Below are positions 34,450 through 42,721 of a stretch of 64,000 nucleotides of DNA, one piece after another. Where the stretch lies: NCBI GenBank assembly GCA_036558305.1, contig DATBFX010000341.1:1-64000 (forward strand). Direction: 5' to 3'. How positions within the stretch are numbered: the first letter of the stretch is position 1; every line of letters begins with the position of its first letter. The translations under genes and the position numbers were made by a program. A model generated the notes under the pieces. The model was not told where the DNA came from. It worked only from the letters and a program-made list of their open reading frames with translations, and ran no database searches. The DNA comes from DATBFX01 sp036558305. GTDB lineage: Bacteria > Chloroflexota > Chloroflexia > Thermomicrobiales > UBA6265.

Positions 34450-35496
34450 ATGGTCCAAACGCTCGAACGGCCCACCGACCTCTCTCCAAACGCCGCGCGC
34501 GAAACCGGCACCCCGAACAAATCGCTGATCGAGGCGATCCACGACACCCTCCGCGACGAACTCCGCGCCGACGACCGCATCGTCGTCCTCGGCGAGGACG
34601 TCGGCCGGCGCGGCGGGGTCTTCCGCGTCACCGCCGATCTGCTGGAAGAGTTCGGCGAAGACCGCATCATCGATACCCCGCTCGCCGAGTCCCTCATCGT
34701 CGGCACCGCAATCGGCATGGCCCTGAACGGTTTGAGACCGATCGCCGAGATCCAGTTTCTCGACTTCATCCACCCCGCGATGGACCAGATCATGAACGAG
34801 GCCGCGCGCCTCCGCTACCGCTCGAACAACGATTTCAACTGTCCCCTCGTCATCCGCACCCCGTTCGGCGGCGGCGTCCACGGCGCCCTCTACCATTCCC
34901 AGAGTATCGAAGCCCTCTTCGTCCACACGCCGGGTCTCAAGGTCGTCGTCCCGGCCACGCCGGTCGACGCCAAGGGACTCCTTCGCGCCGCCATCCGCGA
35001 CGAGGATCCGGTCCTCTTCCTCGAACACAAGAAACTCTACCGCTCGATCAAGGGCCCGGTGCCCGACGGCGATTACGACGTTCCCCTCGGCCGGGCCCGC
35101 ATCGTCCAGGAAGGGACCGACGCCACCATCGTCGCTTACGGGCTGATGGTCCACGAATCCGAAAAGGCCGCCGCCGCGATCGCTCAGGAAACCGGCGCCA
35201 GCATCGAGTTGATCGATCTCCGCTCCCTCAAACCGCTCGACGAGGCCGCGGTCCTCGACTCCGCCAGGAAAACCGGCAAGGTCCTGGTCGTCACCGAAGC
35301 CAATCGCCTCTGCTCCGTCGCCAGCGAAATCGCCGCCCTCGTCGCCGAAGAGGCCTTTGCCTACCTCGACGCCCCCGTCATGCGCGTCACCGCCCCCGAC
35401 GTCCCCGCCATGCCCTTCAGCCCACCCCTCGAACACGCCTTCATGGTCGACGCCGAGAAGATCGGCGCGATGCTGCGCAAGCTCGTCGCGTTCTAG
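34450..35496 (+). CDS. bkdAB: Branched-chain 2-oxoacid dehydrogenase E1 beta subunit
   Basis: 348 residues from an ATG at 34450 (AAAGGA upstream). Typical E1beta: LIEAIHDTLRDEL, VLGEDVGRRGGVFRVTADL with the TPP-activating Glu, DTPLAESLIVGTAIGMAL, RTPFGGGVHGALYHSQS with the conserved His, and the C-terminal half LIDLRSLKPLDEAAV, VVTEANRL. The motifs match the BkdAB rather than the PdhB branch. Followed two bases after its stop by a large palindrome (35498-35566) and then the E2 gene. Confidence 0.93.
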   Translation: MVQTLERPTDLSPNAARETGTPNKSLIEAIHDTLRDELRADDRIVVLGEDVGRRGGVFRVTADLLEEFGEDRIIDTPLAESLIVGTAIGMALNGLRPIAEIQFLDFIHPAMDQIMNEAARLRYRSNNDFNCPLVIRTPFGGGVHGALYHSQSIEALFVHTPGLKVVVPATPVDAKGLLRAAIRDEDPVLFLEHKKLYRSIKGPVPDGDYDVPLGRARIVQEGTDATIVAYGLMVHESEKAAAAIAQETGASIELIDLRSLKPLDEAAVLDSARKTGKVLVVTEANRLCSVASEIAALVAEEAFAYLDAPVMRVTAPDVPAMPFSPPLEHAFMVDAEKIGAMLRKLVAF

Positions 35497-35497
35497 C

Positions 35498-35566
35498 CGT
35501 CAGGCGCTAGGCGTTAGGAGAACGAACCGTTTCGTGCGCCTAACGCCTAACGCCTAGCGCCTGACG
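35498..35566. repeat. Tandem-unit palindrome between E1beta and E2 genes
   Basis: Perfect 21-bp inverted repeat: arms 35498-35518 and 35546-35566, spacer 27 nt. The right arm belongs to a short tandem of the 7-nt unit taacgcc (from about 35541: taacgcctaacgcctagcg). The left arm begins 2 nt after the E1beta stop. The spacer itself contains the mini-hairpin cgaa/ttcg. One of five elements of this kind in the window. Confidence 0.85.
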
Positions 35567-35581
35567 CCTCCGGAGGCCCGT

Positions 35582-36940
35582 ATGCCCACCCAAACGGCGA
35601 CCACGATTACGATGCCGCAACTCGGCGAGAGCGTGACCGAAGGGACGATCGGTGCCTGGCTCAAGCAGGTCGGCGATCGTGTCGAAAAGTACGATCCCCT
35701 GGTCGAGGTCGAAACGGACAAGGTCAACTCCGAGATTCCGTCGCCCGTTGCCGGGGTGCTCGTCGAAATCCTGATCGAGCCGGAGAGTACCGTCCCGGTC
35801 GGCGCCGGGCTGTGTCGGATCGACGAAGCGGGCGAAGGTTCGGTCCCCCCGGCCCCCCAATCCTGGGGGGAGAACGACGACCCGCAGTCTTCAGGGCCAT
35901 TCTCAAGAGCGCGACCCTCCGTCTCCCCCCAGGATTGGGGGGCCGGGGGGGCCGAAGCCGGGGGGGCCGAACCGCCCACCGAACTCGATCTCCTCCGCAC
36001 CCGCTCGTCACCGGCCGTCCGCCGTATTGCGGAAGAGCACGGTCTCGACATCGGCCAGATCGACGGTACCGGCATCGGGGGCCGCGTCACCAAACAGGAC
36101 ATCCTTGCCTACGTTGCCCAGATGCAATCCGCCGCTCCCGCCTCGGTGGAAACGACGGAGCGCGTCGTCGCGGCGCCGCCGGCACCGGCTGCCGTCCAGC
36201 CACCAGAACCGCGAGCGGCCGCGCGTCCCGCAATCCAGCCCTTCCCCGGCGACGAGGTCGTCCCGGTGACGCCGATGCGCCGGCAGATCGCCGAGCACAT
36301 GGTCCGCTCGGAGCGACTGGCGCCGCACGTGACGACGGTGGTCGAGGTCGACATGACCAACGTCGTGGCGTACCGCGCGGCCCGCAAAGAGGACTTTGCG
36401 CGACGGGAGGGAATCGAGCTCAGCTACCTGCCGTTCGCGATCAAGGCCGTCACCCTGGCGCTCCGCGATCACCCGCGGATGAACGCGGTCTGGGACGAAG
36501 AGCGCATCATCCACCGCAACGCGATCCACGTCGGCGTCGCGGTCGGTCTGGAGGACGGTCTGATCGTGCCGGTCGTCAAGCACGCCGATCGCCTCAGCCT
36601 GACCGGTCTGGCGCACGCCGTGGCCGACCTGATTGCCAGGGCCCGCGCCGGTAACCTGACGCCGGACGACGTCACCGGCGGCACCTTCACCGTCAACAAC
36701 CCCGGCACTTTCGGTTCGATTGCCTCCACGCCCATCCTTGTTCAACCCCAGGTTGCCATCCTCTCGACCGAGGCCATCGTCAAACGCCCCGTGGTCGTCG
36801 ACGACATGATCGCGATCCGGTCGATGATGAACCTCTCGCTCAGCTTCGACCATCGCGCCCTCGACGGTCTCGCCGCGGCCCGCTTCCTCCAACGGGTCAA
36901 ACGCTGGCTGGAGGGCGTGGACGACAAGATCGCCGTGTAG
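35582..36940 (+). CDS. bkdB: Branched-chain 2-oxoacid dehydrogenase E2 (dihydrolipoyl acyltransferase)
   Basis: 452 residues, core of the BCKDH complex. Residues 9-82 are a lipoyl domain (lipoylated Lys47 in VEVETDKVNSE). Residues 88-123 are an unusual linker encoded by a perfect inverted repeat. Residues about 138-178 form the peripheral-subunit-binding domain (SPAVRRIAEEHGLDIGQIDGTGIGGRVTKQDILAY), followed by a Pro/Ala linker. The catalytic domain starts near 218 (VVPVTPMRRQIAEHMVRS) and ends with the active-site His424 in LSFDHRALDG. No E3 gene is seen in the window. Confidence 0.94.
   Translation: MPTQTATTITMPQLGESVTEGTIGAWLKQVGDRVEKYDPLVEVETDKVNSEIPSPVAGVLVEILIEPESTVPVGAGLCRIDEAGEGSVPPAPQSWGENDDPQSSGPFSRARPSVSPQDWGAGGAEAGGAEPPTELDLLRTRSSPAVRRIAEEHGLDIGQIDGTGIGGRVTKQDILAYVAQMQSAAPASVETTERVVAAPPAPAAVQPPEPRAAARPAIQPFPGDEVVPVTPMRRQIAEHMVRSERLAPHVTTVVEVDMTNVVAYRAARKEDFARREGIELSYLPFAIKAVTLALRDHPRMNAVWDEERIIHRNAIHVGVAVGLEDGLIVPVVKHADRLSLTGLAHAVADLIARARAGNLTPDDVTGGTFTVNNPGTFGSIASTPILVQPQVAILSTEAIVKRPVVVDDMIAIRSMMNLSLSFDHRALDGLAAARFLQRVKRWLEGVDDKIAV
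35845..35950. repeat. Perfect 29-bp inverted repeat inside the E2 coding sequence
   Basis: Arms at 35845-35873 and 35922-35950 are exact reverse complements; the spacer is 48 nt. Each arm contains cccccc, gg, cccccc, aatcc, t and gggggg, and is itself partly palindromic (ccccccaatcctgggggg). The element keeps the E2 frame and encodes PPAPQSWG on one arm and SPQDWGAGGA on the other. After the right arm, ccgggggggccgaa is partly repeated up to about 35968. Confidence 0.9.
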
Positions 36941-37041
36941 GACGGGGTTGGTTGGTGGGCACAAGCCGACGATCGCCGCCTGAGCGATGTGAGAATCCCG
37001 CCCCAGCCAGAGACCCCCACGACGAGGGTGTGGGAACGTCA

Positions 37042-37117
37042 CATGGTACCACATCGAAGAAACGGATAGGAGATTCGAATTCTTCGTAGATATTATGGTA
37101 ATTCGCATGGTACCACA
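37042..37117. repeat. Direct repeat of a 12-mer in an AT-rich region
   Basis: catggtaccaca occurs at 37042-37053 and again at 37106-37117, 64 bp apart (about six helical turns). Its core ggtacc is palindromic. The DNA between is AT-rich for this genome (gattcgaattcttcg, gatattatgg). Spacing and position upstream of an ABC operon suggest a pair of regulator-binding sites, not proven. Confidence 0.45.
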
Positions 37118-37127
37118 GCCATGCCGC

Positions 37128-37155
37128 GCCAAATAGGCATAATTGCCTAATTGGC
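37128..37155. promoter_or_regulatory. 12-bp inverted repeat, operator or terminator candidate
   Basis: gccaaataggca at 37128-37139 and tgcctaattggc at 37144-37155 are complementary at 11 of 12 positions around taat. No T-run follows, so a dimeric-regulator operator is at least as likely as a terminator of the bkd transcript. Lies 435 bp upstream of the binding-protein gene. Confidence 0.45.
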
Positions 37156-37589
37156 ACTCCTGTATTCCGCGATACACGACCGCCGCATCGGCAATGCTCG
37201 CGATGCCCCGCCGACGCGGTTCCCTATGCTGGGAGACCGGTCAGCGAACAGACCGGGGATCGGGACCACACCCATTGTCCGCCGGAGCGAATCGCCAATG
37301 GGTGCGTACCGGGGTGCGCACCGGAGAACGCGTCTCACTCAAGGGGTCGAACTCGCGATCACGAATGGTGTCACGCCCACCGGCCGGTGGTGGTGGCCGA
37401 ATGATCTGTTCGCGTTCCGGCATCGTACTATGCAGAGGGTTGGTGTGTAGAAAGGAGGATGCAGTTCTCGGTTCGATGAGGCCGGCCGTCGTCGAGATGG
37501 CGACGATCCCGCCGAGCCCCGCGGCGGCCAACTGACGCCGGTCCGATGGCGCGACACCGCCGACGAGATAGACACGAGAGGGAAAGCCA

Positions 37590-39209
37590 ATGATTCGGTT
37601 CAACCATTGCCGTGCGATCGTCTTCGCTGTCGTAGCGCTATGTCTATCACCAGTTCTTATGCAGACACACCCAGCCGTGGCCCAGGACCGCCCTGTCCTC
37701 CGCTTCGGCACCAATGCCGCCGATCTCTCGACCCTCGATCCCCACTACGCCTCCGGCACGCAGGACCGAACCGTCGTCGACATGCTCTTCAACGCGCTGG
37801 TCCGCTTCAAACCCGGCGACGCCTCGGTGATCGAACCGGATCTGGCAACCGCCGTCCCGGAACCGGTGATCGAAGGCGGGAAGCAGACCTGGACTTTCAC
37901 CCTCCGCGACGGGGTCGTGTGCCACCCGTGGGAGGGCGGAGAAGCCTATCCGCTGACGGCGGACGACGTGGTCTTCTCGCTTCAAAAGTCGGCGAATAAG
38001 GACAGCTCCGGGTATGCGGCCGACTACGCGGGGATGACGGTTGCCAAGGTCGACGACAAGATCGTCAAGATCACGATGGACGCTCCCCTCTCGCCGACCC
38101 TCTTCCTGCCGAAAGTCGCCAACTACAACGGCGGTTTCATCGTCTGCGCCAAGGCCGTCGAAGCACTCGGGCTCGACGGGTTCAAGACCCACCCGGTCGG
38201 CACCGGACCGTTTGTGTTCCAGTCCTACACCCCGCAGACCAGCGTCATCCTCACCGCCAACGACAACTACTTCCGCGGCGCGCCGAAACTCGGCGGGGTG
38301 GAAGTCCGCTACATGCCGGATGCGACGAGCCGCGAGCTGGCGCTCCAATCGGGCGAGTTGGATGCCGCGTCGGGCGTCAACGAGGCCCAGTGGGTCGACC
38401 GCATCAACGGCGAGGGCACGCTCAAGGCCGACGTCTTCGGTCCCGGCGAGGTCGCCTGGGTCAACCTGAACGTCACCAACCAGTACCTGTCCAAACCGCA
38501 GGTTCGCCAGGCGATCGCCTACGCCATCGACCGTGAGGAGCACCAGGCGCTCTACGGGTCGCCCGTCTCCGAAATCGTCTATTCGGTGGTACCGGCCTCG
38601 CTGATGCCGGGCGGGTTGACCCAGGAACAGGCCACCGCCGCTGGCGTTGACTATCCCCACAACATCGAGAAGGCCAAGCAACTGCTCACCGAGGCGGGGT
38701 ATCCAGACGGGTTCGAGATGACCCTGGTCACCAGCGAGATGCCGGCCTACCGCTCCAACTACGAAGTCCTCCAATCCGAACTGGCGAAGATCGGGATCAA
38801 GATCGACCTCCAGGTGGTCGATCATGCCACGATGCACGCCCAGATCCGGGAGGACGTCAACCCGATCGTGATCTACGTCGCGTACCGGCCGAATGCCGAC
38901 GTGTACCTGACCCAGTTCTTCTACTCGCCGTCGATCGTCGTGTCCGGCGCCTCGCCGGTGACCAACTTCAGCCACTACGGCGCGATCGACGACCTGATCC
39001 TCCAGGCCCGCGGCGAGACCGATCCCGCCGCGCAGGAAGAACTCTGGCGTCAGGCGAACACCCAGATCCTGAAGGACGTCGCCGCGATTCCGCTTCAGTA
39101 CCAGAATCAGGTCTACGCGCGCAATCCCAAGGTCGACTACGGACACGAGTTGGTCAAAGTCCTCGCCCTCTACCCGGGCATCGACGAAACGACCACGATC
39201 GCGTCGTAA
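37590..39209 (+). CDS. Peptide ABC transporter substrate-binding protein (Sec-exported)
   Basis: 539-residue family 5 binding protein. It has a Sec-type signal (IVFAVVALCLSPVLMQTHPAVAQ, cleavage after AVAQ near residue 32), unlike the Tat signals of the other two exported copies in the window. Mature features: LRFGTNAADLSTLDPHYASG, TFTLRDGVVCHPWEGGEAY, GTGPFVFQSY, AIAYAIDREEHQALYG, and AKQLLTEAGYPDGFEM. The permease genes follow at 39334 and 40313, with a palindromic element in the spacer. No ATPase genes adjoin. Probably binds oligopeptides or another cationic solute. Confidence 0.92.
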   Translation: MIRFNHCRAIVFAVVALCLSPVLMQTHPAVAQDRPVLRFGTNAADLSTLDPHYASGTQDRTVVDMLFNALVRFKPGDASVIEPDLATAVPEPVIEGGKQTWTFTLRDGVVCHPWEGGEAYPLTADDVVFSLQKSANKDSSGYAADYAGMTVAKVDDKIVKITMDAPLSPTLFLPKVANYNGGFIVCAKAVEALGLDGFKTHPVGTGPFVFQSYTPQTSVILTANDNYFRGAPKLGGVEVRYMPDATSRELALQSGELDAASGVNEAQWVDRINGEGTLKADVFGPGEVAWVNLNVTNQYLSKPQVRQAIAYAIDREEHQALYGSPVSEIVYSVVPASLMPGGLTQEQATAAGVDYPHNIEKAKQLLTEAGYPDGFEMTLVTSEMPAYRSNYEVLQSELAKIGIKIDLQVVDHATMHAQIREDVNPIVIYVAYRPNADVYLTQFFYSPSIVVSGASPVTNFSHYGAIDDLILQARGETDPAAQEELWRQANTQILKDVAAIPLQYQNQVYARNPKVDYGHELVKVLALYPGIDETTTIAS

Positions 39210-39211
39210 CG

Positions 39212-39321
39212 GAGGCGGCAAGGCGGCAAGGCGGCGAGGCGGCAAGGACGATAAGAGACCGACGGACAGCTCCCGGATTCCTATTCCCTGTTCCCTTGCC
39301 GCCTTGCCGCCTTGCCGCCTC
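39212..39321. repeat. Tandem-unit palindrome between binding-protein and permease genes (GGCGGCAA unit)
   Basis: Perfect 23-bp inverted repeat, arms 39212-39234 and 39299-39321, spacer 64 nt. Each arm consists of tandem copies of an 8-nt unit (ggcggcaa / ttgccgcc). It starts 3 nt after the stop of the binding-protein gene and ends 12 nt before the permease ATG. The same unit and arm design recur at 49278-49423 in the same position of another ABC operon. Confidence 0.88.
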
Positions 39322-39333
39322 GATTGAACTCCT

Positions 39334-40275
39334 ATGCTCAGACACATCGTCCGACGGCTGCTGCTGGCGATACCGACCCTGCTGGCGGTCTTCACCATCA
39401 TTTTCGTCGTCGTTCGGGTCGCTCCTGGCGACCCGGCGACGGCCGTGCTCGGCGACAACGCGTCCAAGCAGGCGGTCGATGCGCTGCGCGAGCGGATGGG
39501 ACTCAACGAACCGCTCTGGAAGCAGTACCTGACCTTCCTTGCCGACCTCTCACGTGGCGATCTCGGGAAATCACTGAAAACCGGTCAGCCGGTCTGGTAT
39601 CAGATCCGATCCGCTTTGCCCCACACGCTGGAGCTCACCTTCGCCGCCATCTCGATCGGGCTGGCGATCGGCGTGCCGATCGGGGTCGTCACCGCCGTCC
39701 AGCGCAACCGCGCGCCCGACTACATCGGCCGCGTCGTCTCCCTCGTCGGTCTCTCGCTGCCGGCGTTCTACCTGGCCGTTCTGCTGATCTACTTCTTCGC
39801 TGTCAAGGTGAGTTGGTTCCCGGCCGTCGGCGCCCCGCCGCTCTCCGATCTCGGCGCCAATCTGCATCACCTCGTCCTCCCGGCCGTCACCCTCGGGTTG
39901 ATCGAAATGGCCTACATCGCCCGCATGACCCGCTCGGTGATGATCGCCGTCCTCAGCGACGACTACGTAAGGACGGCGCGAGCGAAGGGACTCCGGGAAT
40001 GGGTTGTCCTGGTCAGACACGCCCTGCGGGCCGGGTTGATCCCGATCGTCTCCCTCGTCGGCATCTTCGCGATCAGCTTGATCGGATCGTCGGTCCTGGT
40101 GGAGGAGGTCTTCGCCCGACCGGGGCTCGGCAAGCTGATGGTCGGCGCGACCAAGCAGAAGGACTACACGTCGTTGCAGTCGATCATGGTGGTCTACGCC
40201 TGCATCATCGTCGTCATCAACCTGATTACCGACATCCTCTATACGGCGATCGACCCGCGGGTTCGCTACTCGTGA
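39334..40275 (+). CDS. Peptide ABC transporter permease, DppB type
   Basis: 313 residues with six predicted membrane helices: IVRRLLLAIPTLLAVFTIIFVVV at the start, RVAPGDPATAVLG, MGLNEPLWKQYL, and the coupling loop DDYVRTARAKGLREW. The C-terminus ends IDPRVRYS as in DppB. Works with the DppC-type protein at 40313 and the binding protein at 37590. The ribosome site is weak (the palindrome arm ends just upstream), consistent with lower expression than the binding protein. Confidence 0.93.
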   Translation: MLRHIVRRLLLAIPTLLAVFTIIFVVVRVAPGDPATAVLGDNASKQAVDALRERMGLNEPLWKQYLTFLADLSRGDLGKSLKTGQPVWYQIRSALPHTLELTFAAISIGLAIGVPIGVVTAVQRNRAPDYIGRVVSLVGLSLPAFYLAVLLIYFFAVKVSWFPAVGAPPLSDLGANLHHLVLPAVTLGLIEMAYIARMTRSVMIAVLSDDYVRTARAKGLREWVVLVRHALRAGLIPIVSLVGIFAISLIGSSVLVEEVFARPGLGKLMVGATKQKDYTSLQSIMVVYACIIVVINLITDILYTAIDPRVRYS

Positions 40276-40312
40276 TCCCCGGAGTCGGCTGGGGGCGGAG
40301 GAGGGCCCGTCG

Positions 40313-41212
40313 ATGAGCGAATCGGCCGTCTCAAGCGGTGATTTGACCGGCACAGGCCGGCAGACCGACTACATCTCGGGTGGTCGGCGGGCGCTGCGGA
40401 CGTTCGCCCGCAACCGCACCGCAGTCGTCGGCGTCGGACTCATCTCGCTCCTCCTCCTGGTTGCCATCGCCGCGCCGCTCATCGCCCCCCACCACCCGCT
40501 CGACCAGAGTGTCCGCAACCGACTTGCCCCGCCGAGCGCGGACTACCCGCTCGGCCGCGACGACAAGGGACGCGACATCCTGTCGCGGGTGATCTTCGGG
40601 ACGCGGATCGCGCTCCAGGTCGGGGTCTTCTCGGTCCTCCTCGGCGGTGTGCTCGGTACCCTGATCGGTCTCACCGCCGCGTTCTTCGGCGGCAAGACCG
40701 ACGGCGCCCTGATGCGGTTGACCGATGTCCTCCTCTCCTTTCCCGACCTGATCACCGGTCTGCTCGTCCTCGCCGTCCTCGGTCCCGGTCTTTCCAAGAT
40801 GATCGTCGCCATCGGCTTGACCATCGCGCCTCGCTTCTCGCGAATCTCCTACGGATCGGCTCTTTCCCTGATGCGGCGCGACTTCGTCGACGCCGCCCGC
40901 ACGATCGGGGTCGGCAACTCGCGCATCCTGCGCGTCCACCTTTTGCCGAACGTCCTCGGGGAACTGCTGGTCTTCGGCAGTCTCTGGACCGCGTCGGCGA
41001 TCCGCCTCGAAGCCAGCCTCAGTTTCATCGGGCTCGGCGTTCAGCCGCCCACGCCGACCTGGGGTCAGATGATCCGCGAAGGCACACTCTACCTGACGAC
41101 CGTTCCCTGGTACTCGCTCGGCCCTGGTCTGGCGCTTTTGCTCGCCGTTCTCGCTTTCAACCTCGCCGGCGACGGGCTGCGTGACGCCCTCGATCCCCGG
41201 TCACGGTCCTGA
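40313..41212 (+). CDS. Peptide ABC transporter permease, DppC type
   Basis: 299 residues. N-terminal cytoplasmic segment of about 35 residues, helix VVGVGLISLLLLVAIAAPLIAP, then LGRDDKGRDILSRVIFGTRIALQVG, the coupling loop DFVDAARTIGVGNSRIL, and the DppC C-terminus LEASLSFIGLGVQPPTPTWG ... NLAGDGLRDALDPR. Last gene of the second ABC operon. Its end overlaps the end of the MFS gene on the other strand by 12 bases. Confidence 0.93.
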   Translation: MSESAVSSGDLTGTGRQTDYISGGRRALRTFARNRTAVVGVGLISLLLLVAIAAPLIAPHHPLDQSVRNRLAPPSADYPLGRDDKGRDILSRVIFGTRIALQVGVFSVLLGGVLGTLIGLTAAFFGGKTDGALMRLTDVLLSFPDLITGLLVLAVLGPGLSKMIVAIGLTIAPRFSRISYGSALSLMRRDFVDAARTIGVGNSRILRVHLLPNVLGELLVFGSLWTASAIRLEASLSFIGLGVQPPTPTWGQMIREGTLYLTTVPWYSLGPGLALLLAVLAFNLAGDGLRDALDPRSRS

Positions 41213-42466
41213 CGCCACCGCGACGCGTTGCCACTCCACTATCCGCAACGGCGGCGCGATCCACAGCACCAGCGGCACCGCCAAATTGACGGCCGACAGC
41301 ACGATCAGGGTCTCTTGCAGACCAAACTGCTCCAGCATCGCGCCGTAGGCGACAATGCCAACCGACCGTGCCCCCGAGCTGAGTGCCATCAGACTGCCGA
41401 AGACCCGGCCGCGCATCGTCTCCGGGACCCGCTCCTGGAGGATGGTCATCCAGATCGGATTCGTCGGTTCCAGGAAGATGGCGTTGACCACGATCGACGC
41501 GGTGACGATCACCAGCGGCGGCAACGGGATCAGCACCCAAAACGTGAGCGCCCGTACGGCAAATCCGGTCACGATCGTGGTCCGCCTCGGCAATCGCGGC
41601 GCGAACGACAGAAACAGCACGTTGCCGATCAACGACCCCGCCGCCAGCGCGGCATACATGAAGCCCAAGTCGACGGCGCTGCCAAAGACTTCCTTCGCGT
41701 AGACCGGGAGCACGACCGAATAGATCGGTTCCGCCAGCAGATTCCCCAGCGCGAACGCCGCGATCATCCAGCGGATGAGCCGGTCGCCCCGCACGAAGCG
41801 CAAGCCGTCAAGCAACGATCCGGGACGGCCTCCCTGACCGGCGTCGGTGGTCGCCCCGTCCGTCTCGCGGCCGCGCGCCGGGACCCTGAGCGCGACGATG
41901 CCGGCGGAGACGAGGAAGGTCGCGGCGTCGATCCACATCACATTCGTCGGACTGAACGCCGCGATCAGGACGCCGCCGAGGGGCGGTCCGACCAACCCGG
42001 CGACCCGCGTCACCATCTGTGAGGACGCATTCGCGCGTTCGAGTTGCACCCCACCGAGTCGGGCAAGCTCCGGATAGAGACTCAGGCGGGCCGCCCAACC
42101 GGGAGCGTCGAGCACCGCGCCGAGGAAGACCAGGACGAGCAATTCCCAGAAGGCGAGACCCACCGTGTGGTAGAGCAAGGGGACCAGCGCCACGTTCACG
42201 GCGCTTGCCAAATCGGCGACGATGCTCGTCCGCTTGAATCCCAGGCGGTCGACGACGACGCCACCGACGATGCCACTCACCAGGACGGGGAGGGCGCCGA
42301 CGGCCGCCGTGACCCCCGTCTTGCCGGCGCTCCCGGTCGTTTGCAACACGAACCAGGGGATCGCAAGGTAGGTAAAAACGTTGCCGATCCCGGAGATCCC
42401 GTCGGCCGTCAGCAACGCGATGAACGGCGCCCGTCGTGGCGGTGTCGAGCCTGGCGAATCGATCAC
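41201..42466 (-). CDS. Major facilitator superfamily transporter (EntS/macrolide-efflux-like)
   Basis: 421 residues with about 12 membrane helices. It has the MFS loop GGVVVDRLGFKRTSIVADL between helices 2 and 3, a long central loop with PARGRETDGATTDAGQGG, and the second-half copy PRLPRRTTIVTGF. Resembles the MFS_3/EntS group that exports siderophores or drugs. Starts with GTG at 42466 (GAGGAATGA upstream). Converges on the permease gene at 41212 with overlapping ends. Substrate not predictable. Confidence 0.88.
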   Translation of the reverse strand: MIDSPGSTPPRRAPFIALLTADGISGIGNVFTYLAIPWFVLQTTGSAGKTGVTAAVGALPVLVSGIVGGVVVDRLGFKRTSIVADLASAVNVALVPLLYHTVGLAFWELLVLVFLGAVLDAPGWAARLSLYPELARLGGVQLERANASSQMVTRVAGLVGPPLGGVLIAAFSPTNVMWIDAATFLVSAGIVALRVPARGRETDGATTDAGQGGRPGSLLDGLRFVRGDRLIRWMIAAFALGNLLAEPIYSVVLPVYAKEVFGSAVDLGFMYAALAAGSLIGNVLFLSFAPRLPRRTTIVTGFAVRALTFWVLIPLPPLVIVTASIVVNAIFLEPTNPIWMTILQERVPETMRGRVFGSLMALSSGARSVGIVAYGAMLEQFGLQETLIVLSAVNLAVPLVLWIAPPLRIVEWQRVAVASGP

Positions 42467-42721
42467 TCATTCCTCGGGTGCGGGCGTGGCAATGACCGGG
42501 TGCATCCGCACGTTCGTTGCCAAGCGCAAACCCGCCGGAACCAGGATCGAGATTGCGCCGAGGGATGGGCCTGTGCACCCCAAGGCTGGTACCACCTGAG
42601 GGACGAACAGCCATCGACTTCGGTTGGGCAACCGGAGTACGTCAGTCCGGAAGGTTGGTAGCCCACGTGTCGCAAACCGTAATAGCGCAGCGTTGACACT
42701 CTTGGTCTAGGGCAACGTTCA

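Larger units (their letters stand above)
36941..37589. other. 649-bp non-coding region between the bkd genes and the second peptide ABC operon
   Basis: No reading frame here looks like a protein. It contains an unusually AT-rich stretch (about 37060-37155), a repeated 12-mer (37042, 37106) and a strong inverted repeat (37128-37155). The region must supply 3'-end signals for bkdB and the promoter for the binding-protein gene at 37590, whose ribosome site (gagagggaaagcca) is at its end. A 130-residue frame at 37143-37535 has no domain character. Confidence 0.6.

Noticed and set aside
37143..37535. 130-residue plus-strand frame in the bkd/ABC spacer
   Set aside because: Low-complexity, no family, overlapped by equally open frames on both strands; starts inside the inverted repeat.
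41201..41212. 12-bp overlap of convergent permease and MFS genes as a regulatory feature
   Set aside because: Short tail-to-tail overlaps are common in compact genomes; nothing further supports a function.
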